A DNA stretch of 64,000 nt from Sphingobium sp. TKS (lineage in GTDB: Bacteria > Pseudomonadota > Alphaproteobacteria > Sphingomonadales > Sphingomonadaceae). The stretch spans positions 4,033,001 through 4,097,000 of the forward strand of contig NZ_CP005083.1 in NCBI RefSeq assembly GCF_001563265.1. The letters run 5' to 3'. A program made the translations under genes and the position numbers. Below the pieces are notes generated by a model. The model ran no database searches. It worked only from the letters and a program-made list of their open reading frames with translations, and was not told where the DNA came from. Below are positions 35,710-45,398 of the stretch, piece after piece (positions within the stretch are counted from its first letter, which is position 1; each line of letters starts with the position of its first letter).

Positions 35710-36507
35710 TCAAAGGCAGGCGGGCAGCCCTTCGCGATAGGTCGGATAGCGGGGGGACCAGCCCAGCAGGCGCTTGGCCCGCCCGTTCGCGACGCGGCGG
35801 TTTTCGGCATAAAAGGATTGCGCCATGGGCGTGAGCTGGGCTTCCTCCAGCGTCAATAGCGGCGGAACCGGCAGGCCCAGCATGGCGCAGGCCGTTTCGA
35901 TCAGCCGGTTCTGCGCACAGGGCAGGTCGTCCGAAAGATTGTAGATGCCGGGCGACCCCTGGTGGAGCGAGGCGATGATGCCCGCGACGATGTCATCGAC
36001 ATGGGCGCGGCTGAAGACCTGATCGGGCAGGTCGATGCGATGCGCCCGCCCTTCCCGCACGCGGTCGAGCACCGAACGTCCGGGGCCGTAAATGCCGGGC
36101 AGGCGGAAACGGCGCAGATCGGGGCGAAGCGCGCCCCAACCGGCATCGGCCTGCGCCCGGGCGGCGCGGCGGCCCAGGCGCAGCGGGGTGGCTTCATCCA
36201 CCCATGCGCCCGCCGCATCGCCATAGACGCCGGTGGAGGAGAGATAGCCGGTCCAGATCGCGGGCGCGGCGGCGATGGCGGCGCCGTAGCGGGTCAAGAC
36301 AGGATCGGCGTCACCCTCGGGCGGGACGGAGGAGAGGATGTGGGTGGCCTGCGCGATGGCCGCACGGACGGCGCTTTCGTCATCGAAGGCGAGCGCGTCG
36401 GCATCGGCGGTGCGGCGGACGCCGGTGACGTGCCAGCCATCGGCGCGCAAGCGGGCAGCAAGACGCGATGCGGTATAGCCCAGCCCCAGGATCAGCATAT
36501 GGGGCAT
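35710..36507 (-). CDS. NAD(P)-binding SDR of the extended/YeeZ-like type
   Basis: 265 residues. It begins with the Rossmann motif LILGLGYTASRLAARL (GxGxxA/G variant). YLSSTGVYGD supplies the Ser/Tyr region typical of epimerase-like proteins, followed by RLPGIYGPGRS and RAHVDDIVAGI. These proteins are often annotated as NAD-dependent epimerases; the substrate is unknown. It is the last gene of the suf-directed run, 12 bases after sufA, so it may be cotranscribed. Confidence 0.82.
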   Translation of the reverse strand: MPHMLILGLGYTASRLAARLRADGWHVTGVRRTADADALAFDDESAVRAAIAQATHILSSVPPEGDADPVLTRYGAAIAAAPAIWTGYLSSTGVYGDAAGAWVDEATPLRLGRRAARAQADAGWGALRPDLRRFRLPGIYGPGRSVLDRVREGRAHRIDLPDQVFSRAHVDDIVAGIIASLHQGSPGIYNLSDDLPCAQNRLIETACAMLGLPVPPLLTLEEAQLTPMAQSFYAENRRVANGRAKRLLGWSPRYPTYREGLPACL

Positions 36508-36519
36508 AAACAGCTATCC

Positions 36520-36891
36520 TCAGACCGTGAAGCTCTCGCCGCAGCCGCAGCTGCCCTTGGCATTGGGGTTGTTGAAGACGAAACCGGCGGTGAAGTCGTC
36601 TTCCACCCAGTCCATGGTCGATCCAACCAGATAGAGCACCGACGCGCCGTCGATGTAGAAGGTGCCGCCGGGGGTTTCGATCTTCTCGTCGAACCTGGCT
36701 TCCTCGCTCACATAATCGACCGAATAGGCAAGGCCCGAGCAGCCGCGGCGCGGGGTGGAGAGCTTGACGCCGATCGCGTCTTCGGGGGCATCGGCCATCA
36801 GGTCAGCGATGCGCTGCTCGGCGGCGGGCGTCAGGATGACGGCGGCGGGGCGAGCGCGGATTTTGGTGTCGCCATTGGGAGTAGGGGTCAT
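36520..36891 (-). CDS. sufA: SufA/IscA-type iron-sulfur carrier
   Basis: 123 residues. A-type carrier with its three ligand cysteines: GCSG in STPRRGCSGLAYSV and the C-terminal CGCG of KGSCGCGESFTV. It receives clusters from SufBCD and passes them on to targets. The ATG shares one base with the stop of the upstream gene (TGATG), so translation is coupled. The longer open frame upstream overlaps that gene and is not used. Confidence 0.92.
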   Translation of the reverse strand: MTPTPNGDTKIRARPAAVILTPAAEQRIADLMADAPEDAIGVKLSTPRRGCSGLAYSVDYVSEEARFDEKIETPGGTFYIDGASVLYLVGSTMDWVEDDFTAGFVFNNPNAKGSCGCGESFTV

Positions 36892-37355
36892 CAGAGCATT
36901 CCCAGTTCGAGCTTGGCTTCGTCCGACATTTTCTGCGGATCCCATGGCGGATCCCAGACGAGGTTCACCTGCGCATCGCCCACGCCCGGCACCGCGCCGA
37001 CGCGCAGTTCGACTTCGCCCGGCATGGATTCGGCCACCGGGCAATGCGGCGTGGTCAGCGTCATGGTGACGACGGCATGGCCGTCCTCCGTGACGTCGAC
37101 GCCGTAGACCAAGCCCAGATCATAGATATTGACCGGGATTTCCGGGTCGTAGATTTCCTTGAGCGCATCGATGATCGCATCGTAAAGGCTGCCGCCCGGC
37201 TCGCCCTTGGGCGTTTCAATGGGCTTGGCGCTCAGGAATCCGTCGAGATAGTCGCGCTGGCGCTGGCCAGAATCAGAAGCTTCCTCGACACGCGCCTTGG
37301 GCGGGGTGTTCACCGCCTCGACCTCTTCCATCAATATCTTCCGCTCTTCGCTCAT
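36891..37355 (-). CDS. sufT: SufT-like DUF59/MIP18-family protein
   Basis: 154 residues. A charged N-terminal extension of about 45 residues precedes the DUF59 domain: LKEIYDPEIPVNIYDLGLVYGV, MTLTTPHCPVAESMP with its conserved Cys, and VWDPPWDPQKMSDEAK. SufT assists maturation of Fe-S proteins under high demand. It overlaps sufS by 4 bases (ATGA) and sufA by one. Confidence 0.9.
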   Translation of the reverse strand: MSEERKILMEEVEAVNTPPKARVEEASDSGQRQRDYLDGFLSAKPIETPKGEPGGSLYDAIIDALKEIYDPEIPVNIYDLGLVYGVDVTEDGHAVVTMTLTTPHCPVAESMPGEVELRVGAVPGVGDAQVNLVWDPPWDPQKMSDEAKLELGML

Positions 37356-38557
37356 CCGAAGATTTTCCTCACTCGTTCTATGCCTTTGACCAGCGCATCC
37401 ACATCGCTTTCGTCGCTGTAGATGCCGAAGCTGGCCCGTGCCGTAGCCTCGACGCCGAGATGACGCATCAGCGGCTGCGCGCAATGATGCCCCGCCCGGA
37501 TCGCCACGCCCGTTTCGTCCAATATGGTGCCGACATCATGCGGATGCACCCCCTCAACCTCGAAGGAGAGGATGCCCGCCGAATCCTCCGGCCCGAAGAC
37601 GCGCACGCTGTTGAGGCTTTCCAGCGCCACCCGCGCCTTGGCGACCAGCGCGCATTCATGGGCGTGGATCGCGTCAAGGCCGATGGCCTGCACATAATCG
37701 ATCGCCGCCGACAGGCCGACGACGCCGGTGATATGCGGCGTCCCCGCCTCGAACCGGGTCGGCGCGGGCGCGTAGGTGGTTTTCTCGAACGTCACCTTGT
37801 CGATCATCGATCCGCCGCCCTGATAGGGCGGCATGGCGTCGAGCAGATCCTTGCGCGCCCAGAGCGCGCCGATGCCGGTAGGACCGTAGAGCTTGTGCGC
37901 GGAAAAGACGTAGAAATCGCAGTCCAACGCCTGCACATCGACGGCAAGGCGCGGGACGGCCTGGCAGCCGTCAATCAGGATCTTCGCGCCAACGCTGTGG
38001 GCAATGTCGGCGGCGCGGCGCACATCGAGGACGCTGCCCAGCACGTTCGACACATGGGCCAACGCGACCAGCTTGTGTTGCGGCGTGATCATCGCCTGCA
38101 TGGCGTCGAGATCGATCTTGCCGTCCGCCGTGAGCGGCACGACGTCGATCTGCGCGCCTTGCCTTTCGGCCACGATCTGCCAGGGGACGATATTGCTGTG
38201 ATGCTCCAGCATCGAGAGCAGGATGCGGTCGCCGCTTTCAAGCTGCGTACCCGCCCAGCTTTGGGCGACGAGGTTGATGCCCTCGGTCGCGCCGCGGACG
38301 TAGACAATCTCGCTGTCCGACGCCGCTCCGATGAAGTTCGCGACCTTGCGGCGCGCCGCCTCATAGGCAAGCGTCATATTGGCCGAGCGCTCATAGACGC
38401 CGCGATGGACTGTCGCATAGTCCGGGCCATAGGCGCGGGCGATGGCGTCGATTACAGCGTTGGGCTTCTGCGCGGTGGCGGCGCTGTCGAGATAGTGCCA
38501 GCTGCCGACGCCGGGGAAATCATCCCGCAAGCGCAACGCTTGAGCCAGATCGGTCAT
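37352..38557 (-). CDS. sufS: Cysteine desulfurase SufS
   Basis: 401 residues, group II desulfurase. The PLP lysine is in FSAHKLYGPTG and the persulfide-carrying Cys in RAGHHCAQPLMRH. It takes sulfur from cysteine and hands it to SufE (47711) for cluster assembly on SufBCD. Stop and start overlap both neighbours by 4 bases. Confidence 0.95.
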   Translation of the reverse strand: MTDLAQALRLRDDFPGVGSWHYLDSAATAQKPNAVIDAIARAYGPDYATVHRGVYERSANMTLAYEAARRKVANFIGAASDSEIVYVRGATEGINLVAQSWAGTQLESGDRILLSMLEHHSNIVPWQIVAERQGAQIDVVPLTADGKIDLDAMQAMITPQHKLVALAHVSNVLGSVLDVRRAADIAHSVGAKILIDGCQAVPRLAVDVQALDCDFYVFSAHKLYGPTGIGALWARKDLLDAMPPYQGGGSMIDKVTFEKTTYAPAPTRFEAGTPHITGVVGLSAAIDYVQAIGLDAIHAHECALVAKARVALESLNSVRVFGPEDSAGILSFEVEGVHPHDVGTILDETGVAIRAGHHCAQPLMRHLGVEATARASFGIYSDESDVDALVKGIERVRKIFG

Positions 38558-39306
38558 ACCAGCGTCTCCAGCTTGGCGATCGCGGCGGCTTCGAGCCTGT
38601 CCTTGACCGCTTCGTCGGCGACATCATCGAACACGCCCGCGACAAAGGCTTTCAAGAGCAGCGTCTTGGCCGTCGCCGGGTCCATGCCGCGCGAGGCCAT
38701 GTAGAAGAGCGCTTGGCGGTCCAGCTCGCCCACGGTCGCGCCATGGGCGCATTTCACGTCGTCGGCGTAGATTTCCAGCTCCGGCTTGGCATTGGCCGTA
38801 GCGGTGCGGTCGAGCAGCATCGCCTTGACCGACTGGAAGGCGTCGGTGCGCTGCGCGTCGCGGGCGACATTGATGCTGCCCAGATAGCTGCCGGTAGCGT
38901 GCTGGCCCAAGATTGAGCGGATGGTCTGGCCGCTGGTCGAGTCCGGCTTCGCATGGGTGACGGCGGTGATGATCTCCAGAGTCTGGTCGCCGCCACCGAT
39001 GATCGCGCCGTTCAGCTCGAAATGCGCGTTGCTTCCCAGCGTGACGGTGAAGGTCGCGCGACCGAATTTACCGCCGATGTTGAGGACATGGAAATCACAG
39101 CGCGCGCCGTCGGCGATGGTGATGACATAGTCATGCACCGCCGCCGCGCCTTCGGCCGCGTCCTGCAACAGATGATGGCGCGCCGTTTCCCCAGCGGCCA
39201 CATAGATGCGCGTCGGCGCGGGCGTCGGCCAGATGGCGGCCAGCGCGTCGAGATCGCTGTAGCGCCATTCTTCAGCCTTGCGCGTGGGAAGGGTGAGCGT
39301 GGTCAC
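38554..39306 (-). CDS. sufD: SufD, scaffold subunit
   Basis: 250 residues, shorter than E. coli SufD (about 420) because most of the N-terminal domain is lacking, as in other alphaproteobacteria. The right-handed beta-helix core and the C-terminal helical part LFYMASRGMDPATAKTLLLKAFV are intact. It forms SufBC2D with the products of sufB and sufC. The start is GTG, overlapping the sufC stop by 4 bases. Confidence 0.9.
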   Translation of the reverse strand: MTTLTLPTRKAEEWRYSDLDALAAIWPTPAPTRIYVAAGETARHHLLQDAAEGAAAVHDYVITIADGARCDFHVLNIGGKFGRATFTVTLGSNAHFELNGAIIGGGDQTLEIITAVTHAKPDSTSGQTIRSILGQHATGSYLGSINVARDAQRTDAFQSVKAMLLDRTATANAKPELEIYADDVKCAHGATVGELDRQALFYMASRGMDPATAKTLLLKAFVAGVFDDVADEAVKDRLEAAAIAKLETLV

Positions 39307-40052
39307 GCGGCCACCACCTCCGCATAACCCTCGCGCTCCAACTCCAGCGCCAGTTCGGGGCCGCCCGACTTCACGATCCGACCGCCGGCAAGCACATGGA
39401 CGAAGTCCGGCTTCACATAGTCGAGCAGGCGCTGATAGTGGGTGATGAGCAGCACCGCCTTGTCGGGCTTGCGCATGATGGCGTTGATGCCCGCGCCCAC
39501 GATCTTGAGCGCGTCGATGTCGAGGCCGGAGTCGGTCTCGTCCAATATCGCCAGCCTGGGGTCGAGAATGCCCATCTGCACCATTTCGGCGCGCTTCTTC
39601 TCGCCGCCCGAAAAGCCGACATTCACCGGACGCTTCAGCATCTCCATGTCGAGGCCGAGCAGGGCGGCCTTTTCCTTGGCGAGCTTGATGAATTCGCCGC
39701 CGTTCAGTTCCTTCTCGCCCCGCGCGCGGCGCTGCGAATTGAGGCTCTCGCGCAGAAATTGCAGGTTGGAGACGCCCGGAATCTCGACCGGATATTGGAA
39801 GCCCAGGAACAGCCCTGCGGCGGCACGCTCATGCGGCTCCAGCTCGAACAGGTCTTGCCCTTCGAAGGTCGCGGTGCCACCGGTCACGTCATAGTTCGGA
39901 CGGCCGCCCAGCGTATAGGCCAGCGTCGACTTGCCCGCGCCATTCGGCCCCATGATCGCATGGATTTCGCCCGCCTTGATGGAGAGCGACAGTCCTTTCA
40001 GGATCGCCTTGCCGTCGATTTCGTTCGAGAGATTATCGATCGTCAGCATCAT
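39303..40052 (-). CDS. sufC: SufC ATPase
   Basis: 249 residues. ABC-type ATPase without membrane partner: Walker A GPNGAGKST, signature FSGGEKKRAEM, Walker B LAILDETDSGLD, and the H-loop LLITHYQRLL. It energises structural change in SufBC2D. Two adjacent ATGs exist; the first is used because GGGG lies at a suitable distance. Confidence 0.95.
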   Translation of the reverse strand: MMLTIDNLSNEIDGKAILKGLSLSIKAGEIHAIMGPNGAGKSTLAYTLGGRPNYDVTGGTATFEGQDLFELEPHERAAAGLFLGFQYPVEIPGVSNLQFLRESLNSQRRARGEKELNGGEFIKLAKEKAALLGLDMEMLKRPVNVGFSGGEKKRAEMVQMGILDPRLAILDETDSGLDIDALKIVGAGINAIMRKPDKAVLLITHYQRLLDYVKPDFVHVLAGGRIVKSGGPELALELEREGYAEVVAA

Positions 40053-40067
40053 TCACACCCCAAAAAA

Positions 40068-40523
40068 TCAACGACTCTGCGCGCGCTGGAGCGTCCGCGC
40101 GGTCCAGAAAGCCATGTCCCGCACATCGCCCGGCGCCGGGAACAGCGTGTCGATGTGGCGCTTGATCGGCATATAGGGCCACCAGTCGGCGCCGGCTTCG
40201 GGCGCGCCCTTTTCCAGCAGGCCGGTCACGAATTCGGTCACCGGACCCATGCGGGCGAGATTGGGCGCCTTGGCCTTGTGGAAGGTCTTGTCGCTGCGCA
40301 GCTTCTCGGTGAAGGCGACATCGCCCTGCTCCAGCGCGGCGCGGCATTCGGCCTGATAGGCGTCGAGATCACCAAAATCCTTGGCGGCGCGGGCGGCAAG
40401 CTCGCCCTCTTCCAGCTCATAATCCTCGGTCAGGATGCGGATCGCGGCGGTCCATGCCTGGCCATTGCCGACATCCTCCGCAAAATCGGCGAGGGCATCC
40501 TGAATATCGTCTTCGTCGCTCAA
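40068..40523 (-). CDS. Unknown acidic protein encoded inside the suf operon
   Basis: 151 residues, soluble and acidic (DEDDIQDALADFAEDVG at the start), then a mixed helical region with WWPYMPIKRHIDTLFPAPGD. No cysteine ligands for a cluster are arranged in a motif; I do not recognise a family. It lies between DUF559 and sufC, 15 bases from sufC, so it is expressed with the operon. The start is TTG with AAGGA nine bases upstream, overlapping the DUF559 stop. Its persistence between sufB and sufC suggests an accessory role in cluster assembly. Confidence 0.72.
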   Translation of the reverse strand: MSDEDDIQDALADFAEDVGNGQAWTAAIRILTEDYELEEGELAARAAKDFGDLDAYQAECRAALEQGDVAFTEKLRSDKTFHKAKAPNLARMGPVTEFVTGLLEKGAPEAGADWWPYMPIKRHIDTLFPAPGDVRDMAFWTARTLQRAQSR

Positions 40524-41019
40524 CGTGATTGTCCTTGAGAGTGGGAAAGCCCCTCCCCTTCAGGGGAGGGGTTGGGGTGGGGGCTCGCCCAACGATCCGG
40601 CGCCTGTTGGAGCGCGCCAAGGATCGCGGCGCAAACCCCTTCGATATTCTGCCTCACGTCATGGTTGGCGATGCGAATGATGCTGTAGCCCATTGCATTC
40701 AACGCCTCATCACGCGCCTTGTTCGATTCCACGCTATGCGTATCGCCATCGACTTCGACGATCAGCGCTTTTTGCGGGCAGAGGAAATCCGCAATGAACG
40801 GACCGATCACGGTCTGGCGGCGGAATTTGTAACCGCCGAGTTGTGAGCGGGACAGCTTTGACCAGAGGCGCTTTTCCGGTTCGGTCGGTTCGCGGCGCAT
40901 TTCGCGAGCGAAAGCCGCTAACTGAGCGAGGCGTCCAGTCGACAGCCCCCACCCCCGGCCCCTCCCCTGAAGGGGAGGGGAGCCCAAGCGCTTTGCCTGA
41001 TCGAGAGGCGTCAACTCCC

Positions 41020-41023
<4 letters not shown>
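40520..41023 (-). CDS. DUF559 protein (Vsr-like endonuclease fold) inserted in the suf operon
   Basis: 167 residues in the longest frame. The DUF559 core spans about residues 40-145: [18 protein letters not shown] opening, [24 protein letters not shown] (catalytic-type Asp/Glu strand) and [15 protein letters not shown]. The fold belongs to the restriction-endonuclease superfamily; activity is unproven. The first 35 and last 20 residues ([11 protein letters not shown] and [12 protein letters not shown]) are translated from flanking inverted repeats. The TTG start overlaps the sufB stop; an ATG at 40900 begins the true core and may be the real start. Confidence 0.75.
40549..40585. repeat. Left inverted repeat flanking DUF559
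   Basis: A CCCCTCCCC-TTCA-GGGGAGGGG hairpin followed by TTGGGGTGGGGGCT. It is nearly the exact reverse complement of the copy at 40944-40985. It is read in frame as the C-terminal residues of the DUF559 protein. Confidence 0.82.
40944..40985. repeat. Right inverted repeat flanking DUF559
   Basis: AGCCCCCACCCCCGG followed by CCCCTCCCC-TGAA-GGGGAGGGG. Together with 40549-40585 it frames the complete DUF559 core like the ends of a small mobile cassette of about 437 bases. Confidence 0.82.
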
Positions 41024-42500
<1,477 letters not shown>

Positions 42501-42504
<4 letters not shown>

Positions 42505-42911
42505 GCCATTTCTCTGGTAAGGCTGGCGATCGTCACCCGGGCCAAAGCCGATCGGATCGCATTGTTCGCGACGTTCATATGCGGGCGCACGCGGCAGTCC
42601 TGCTCCAGCGAGCAGTCATGCGCGCCATGGTCCGCGCAGGCGGTCATGGCGATGGGGCCTTCCACCGCCTCCACCACATCGGCCAGCGTGATCGCGGCGG
42701 GAGGACGGCTGAGACGCACGCCGCCGCCGGTGCCCCGGCTCGATTCGAGCAGGCCGGCGGCAGAAAGACGGCTCACCAGCTTCTGCGCGGTGGGCAGCGG
42801 AATGCCGGTTTCGGCGCTCAGCGTGGTCGCGTTCATCTTCGCCGCACCGCAATGGCGAGCGGCGGCCGACATCAGCACCACGGCATAATCTGCGAAACTC
42901 GAAAGCCTCAT
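42501..42911 (-). CDS. Rrf2-family regulator of the suf operon
   Basis: 136 residues from the chosen start [13 protein letters not shown]. Winged helix at about 1-65 with the recognition helix in [15 protein letters not shown]. Three cysteines at 92, 100 and 106 (Cx7Cx5C) are placed like the cluster ligands of IscR/SufR-type Rrf2 proteins. First gene of the suf operon, so it most likely senses cluster supply and controls its own operon through the palindrome at 42938-42960. Two longer starts (42932, 42965) would run into that palindrome. Confidence 0.88.
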
Positions 42912-42937
42912 GACCTGCGTCTTGCGAACCATTCTCA

Positions 42938-42960
42938 AATCGGATCGAATCAATCCGATT
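42938..42960. promoter_or_regulatory. Candidate operator of the suf operon
   Basis: AATCGGAT-N7-ATCCGATT is a perfect inverted repeat with 8-base arms, 27 bases before the chosen start of the Rrf2 gene. Size and place suit an Rrf2 dimer covering the promoter. Assignment to this regulator is inferred from proximity. Confidence 0.6.
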
Positions 42961-43015
42961 GGCATGTGGTCCCGCCAGCGGACGGAATCAAGGCATTTTT
43001 GCTTGGGTGAGGGCG

Positions 43016-43954
43016 CTAGCTGAAACGGTTGATCACAGCCACGTCTCCGCCCAGCGACCGGCGCAGCAAGGTGAGCTGCGCCACGGCGCTCGGTTCAGTC
43101 TGCAACTGATGCGGGGTCAGGCCGATGAAATGCTTGATCTCCCGAATGAAATGCGACTGGTCGTAGAAGCGCCCGTCATCGCACAGCGCCTGCCAGCTTT
43201 CATGGTCGAGCGCGATCCGCGCGCTGCACCGGAGCGCGCGATATTTCCGCGCCAGCAGCTTGGGCGGGCAGCCATAATATTTGTTGGTGAGCCGGGCGAG
43301 CTGGCGCGGCGACAGGCCGGTGATATCGGCCAAGGTCTCGATCCGCGGGGAGCCTTCCCCCATCAGCCAGCCGTCCACCGCCTCCAGCAGCCGCCATGTC
43401 GATTCGGGCAGCGGGACCAGCCTTTCCGCCAGGAAGGACCAGCAAAGCGCCGCCATCGCCTCCGCATCGGCGGCGGCGCGCAGCTTTTCCAGCAGATCCC
43501 GATATCCCGGAAGATGCCCCATATCCTTTACCCGATCGGTCAGGGCACTGGCATCGCCCCCATGCAGCGCGATCCATCCCGCCGGAAGCAGGGAAATGCC
43601 GACCACCCGGCCGGGGCCGTTCAATTCGAACCGGGTCGCGCCCAGGGTCGGACCCAACAGGCAGACTTCAGGGGTCGGCGCGATCTTTCCGTCGTGAAAA
43701 TGATAGTCGCCGCTATTTTCCAGCATGAAGCGAAGTTGCGGCACGTCGGCGCGGGTCACATCGGAATAATGATCGGCCGTTTCGGTAAAGATATAAAGCG
43801 AGCCGAAATAGGCGTTGAGTTGTTCGGGCAGCGCGAAGTAGCGCAAACGCACCGGTCCTTGCGCCGCATCGACGGTATAGGACAATGGCGCCTGACCATC
43901 TTTTGCCGTGATATTTGGCGCCCCCCCGGGCGCTTCGCTGTTATGCGACCCCAT
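43016..43954 (-). CDS. AraC-family transcriptional regulator
   Basis: 312 residues. An N-terminal domain of about 190 residues (RLRYFALPEQLNAYFGSLYIF; LLPAGWIALHGGDAS) precedes the two helix-turn-helix units: ADITGLSPRQLARLTNKYYG and the second with FYDQSHFIREIKHFIGLTP. The N-domain is the DUF6597-like type common in sphingomonads; ligand unknown. It stands alone, ending about 100 bases from the suf regulator's upstream region. Confidence 0.88.
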   Translation of the reverse strand: MGSHNSEAPGGAPNITAKDGQAPLSYTVDAAQGPVRLRYFALPEQLNAYFGSLYIFTETADHYSDVTRADVPQLRFMLENSGDYHFHDGKIAPTPEVCLLGPTLGATRFELNGPGRVVGISLLPAGWIALHGGDASALTDRVKDMGHLPGYRDLLEKLRAAADAEAMAALCWSFLAERLVPLPESTWRLLEAVDGWLMGEGSPRIETLADITGLSPRQLARLTNKYYGCPPKLLARKYRALRCSARIALDHESWQALCDDGRFYDQSHFIREIKHFIGLTPHQLQTEPSAVAQLTLLRRSLGGDVAVINRFS

Positions 43955-44061
43955 ATCTCACCCCAGCACGCAATATGCGCCATCGCCGCCAAGGTGCAAG
44001 GGCTATGCTTAACGGAATATCACTTTCCGTCCTGTCCGGAGACGATGGAACGGGACGTCTC

Positions 44062-44095
44062 ATAAAAATGACCCGGCAGTTTTCACCGCCGGGTC
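44062..44095 (-). terminator. Terminator-like hairpin without an evident gene
   Basis: GACCCGGC (44070-44077) pairs with GCCGGGTC (44088-44095); read leftward it is followed by ATTTTTAT. No minus-strand gene precedes it, so it may end a small RNA from the 44100-44300 region or be a solo repeat: CCAAATGGCC follows it by 19 bases, close to the GCAAATGGCC box of the composite repeats. The whole 358-base gap 43955-44312 holds nothing else clear beyond the AraC and pyrD promoters. Confidence 0.5.
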
Positions 44096-44312
44096 AGGAA
44101 AAGGTCTCGTCAGCCAAATGGCCTAGAGCCTTCGGGTCGCAGGACTCTCTTACGTCCGAATCGGGGAAATTTTATTGGATGGATCGGACATTAGCCGGAC
44201 CAAAACGGGACGAATCCCAATGAATCTTGTTAAGAAATGACGATCCTTCCCCACTGTTGCCGCGTTGCAACAGCGACTCGACGCCGGCCTTCCGCGCTGG
44301 CATAGCGCCGCC

Positions 44313-45350
44313 ATGTCCTACAGCCTGATCCGCCCCCTGTTTTTCGCGCTGGAAGCCGAGCGCGCCCATCATCTGTCCATCAAATTGCTGCGCCTGATGC
44401 CGGTGCCTCCCGCGCTGGAACCCGATTCGATGCTGGCGCAGACGGTGGCGGGCATCGCCTTTCCCAATCCGGTGGGTCTGGCGGCGGGTTATGACAAGGA
44501 AGGGCTGGTCGCGCACAAGATGCACGGGCTGGGCTTCGGCTTTGCCGAACTGGGGACGCTGACACCGCTGCCGCAGCCGGGCAATCCGCTGCCCCGGCTG
44601 TTCCGGCTGGTCGAGGATCGGGCGGTGATCAACCGCATGGGCTTCAACAATGGCGGCCAGGCGGCGGCGGCGGAGCGGATCGCGAAGCGCAAGCGGCCAG
44701 GCGGTCCGGTCATCGGCATCAATATCGGCGCCAACAAGGATGCCGCCGACCGAATCGCGGATTATGCCACGGGCGTGATCTGCATGGCGCCGCTGGCCGA
44801 TTATCTGACGGTCAACATCTCCTCCCCCAATACGCCGGGGCTGCGCGCCTTGCAGGATCGGGCCGCGCTGGACCAGTTGCTGGGCGCGGTCATGGCGGCG
44901 CGGGGATCGAATCGCACTCCCATTTTCCTGAAGGTCGCCCCCGATCTGGAACCAGCCGATGTCGAGGATATCGCCGCCGCCTGTCTCGACCACCGGATCG
45001 ACGCGCTGATCGTTTCCAACACCACCATTTCCCGGCCTTCGCTGCGGTCCGCGCAGGCTGGCGAGGCGGGCGGCCTGTCGGGCGCGCCGCTGCACGATCT
45101 GGCGCTGCAAAAACTGCGCGACTTCCGCCGGGCGCTAGGCACGCGCCTGCCGCTGATCGGCGTGGGGGGCATCGCCAATGCGGAGCAGGCCTATGCCCGC
45201 ATCCGCGCCGGGGCGAGCCTGATCCAGCTCTACAGCGCCCTGGTCTATGAGGGGCCTTATCTCGCCAAGCGGATCAATGCGGGCCTGAAAGCGCTGATGG
45301 CGCGTGACGGGGTCAGGAATATCAGCGAGATAGTGGGTATCAACGCCTGA
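44313..45350 (+). CDS. pyrD: Dihydroorotate dehydrogenase, quinone-type (class 2)
   Basis: 345 residues. The N-terminal helical extension (YSLIRPLFFALEAERAHHLSIKLL in parts) that inserts in the membrane is present, marking class 2. FMN barrel features: NPVGLAAGYDKEG, NRMGFNNGG, the catalytic Ser in VNISSPNTPGLR, and VSNTTISRP. It oxidises dihydroorotate with ubiquinone in pyrimidine synthesis. Confidence 0.95.
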   Translation: MSYSLIRPLFFALEAERAHHLSIKLLRLMPVPPALEPDSMLAQTVAGIAFPNPVGLAAGYDKEGLVAHKMHGLGFGFAELGTLTPLPQPGNPLPRLFRLVEDRAVINRMGFNNGGQAAAAERIAKRKRPGGPVIGINIGANKDAADRIADYATGVICMAPLADYLTVNISSPNTPGLRALQDRAALDQLLGAVMAARGSNRTPIFLKVAPDLEPADVEDIAAACLDHRIDALIVSNTTISRPSLRSAQAGEAGGLSGAPLHDLALQKLRDFRRALGTRLPLIGVGGIANAEQAYARIRAGASLIQLYSALVYEGPYLAKRINAGLKALMARDGVRNISEIVGINA

Positions 45351-45398
45351 TCCGTCATATGGGTTGCAGACCGCAACGCAGCGATTAGGGTGCCGGAC

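Noticed and set aside
40549..40985. CRISPR-like repeat array at the GGGGAGGGG copies
   Set aside because: Only two copies, in inverted orientation, with a coding gene between; no regular spacers.
44172..44260. Short peptide MSDPSNKISPIRT on the minus strand upstream of the hairpin at 44070
   Set aside because: Thirteen residues without ribosome site or conservation evidence; treated as chance.
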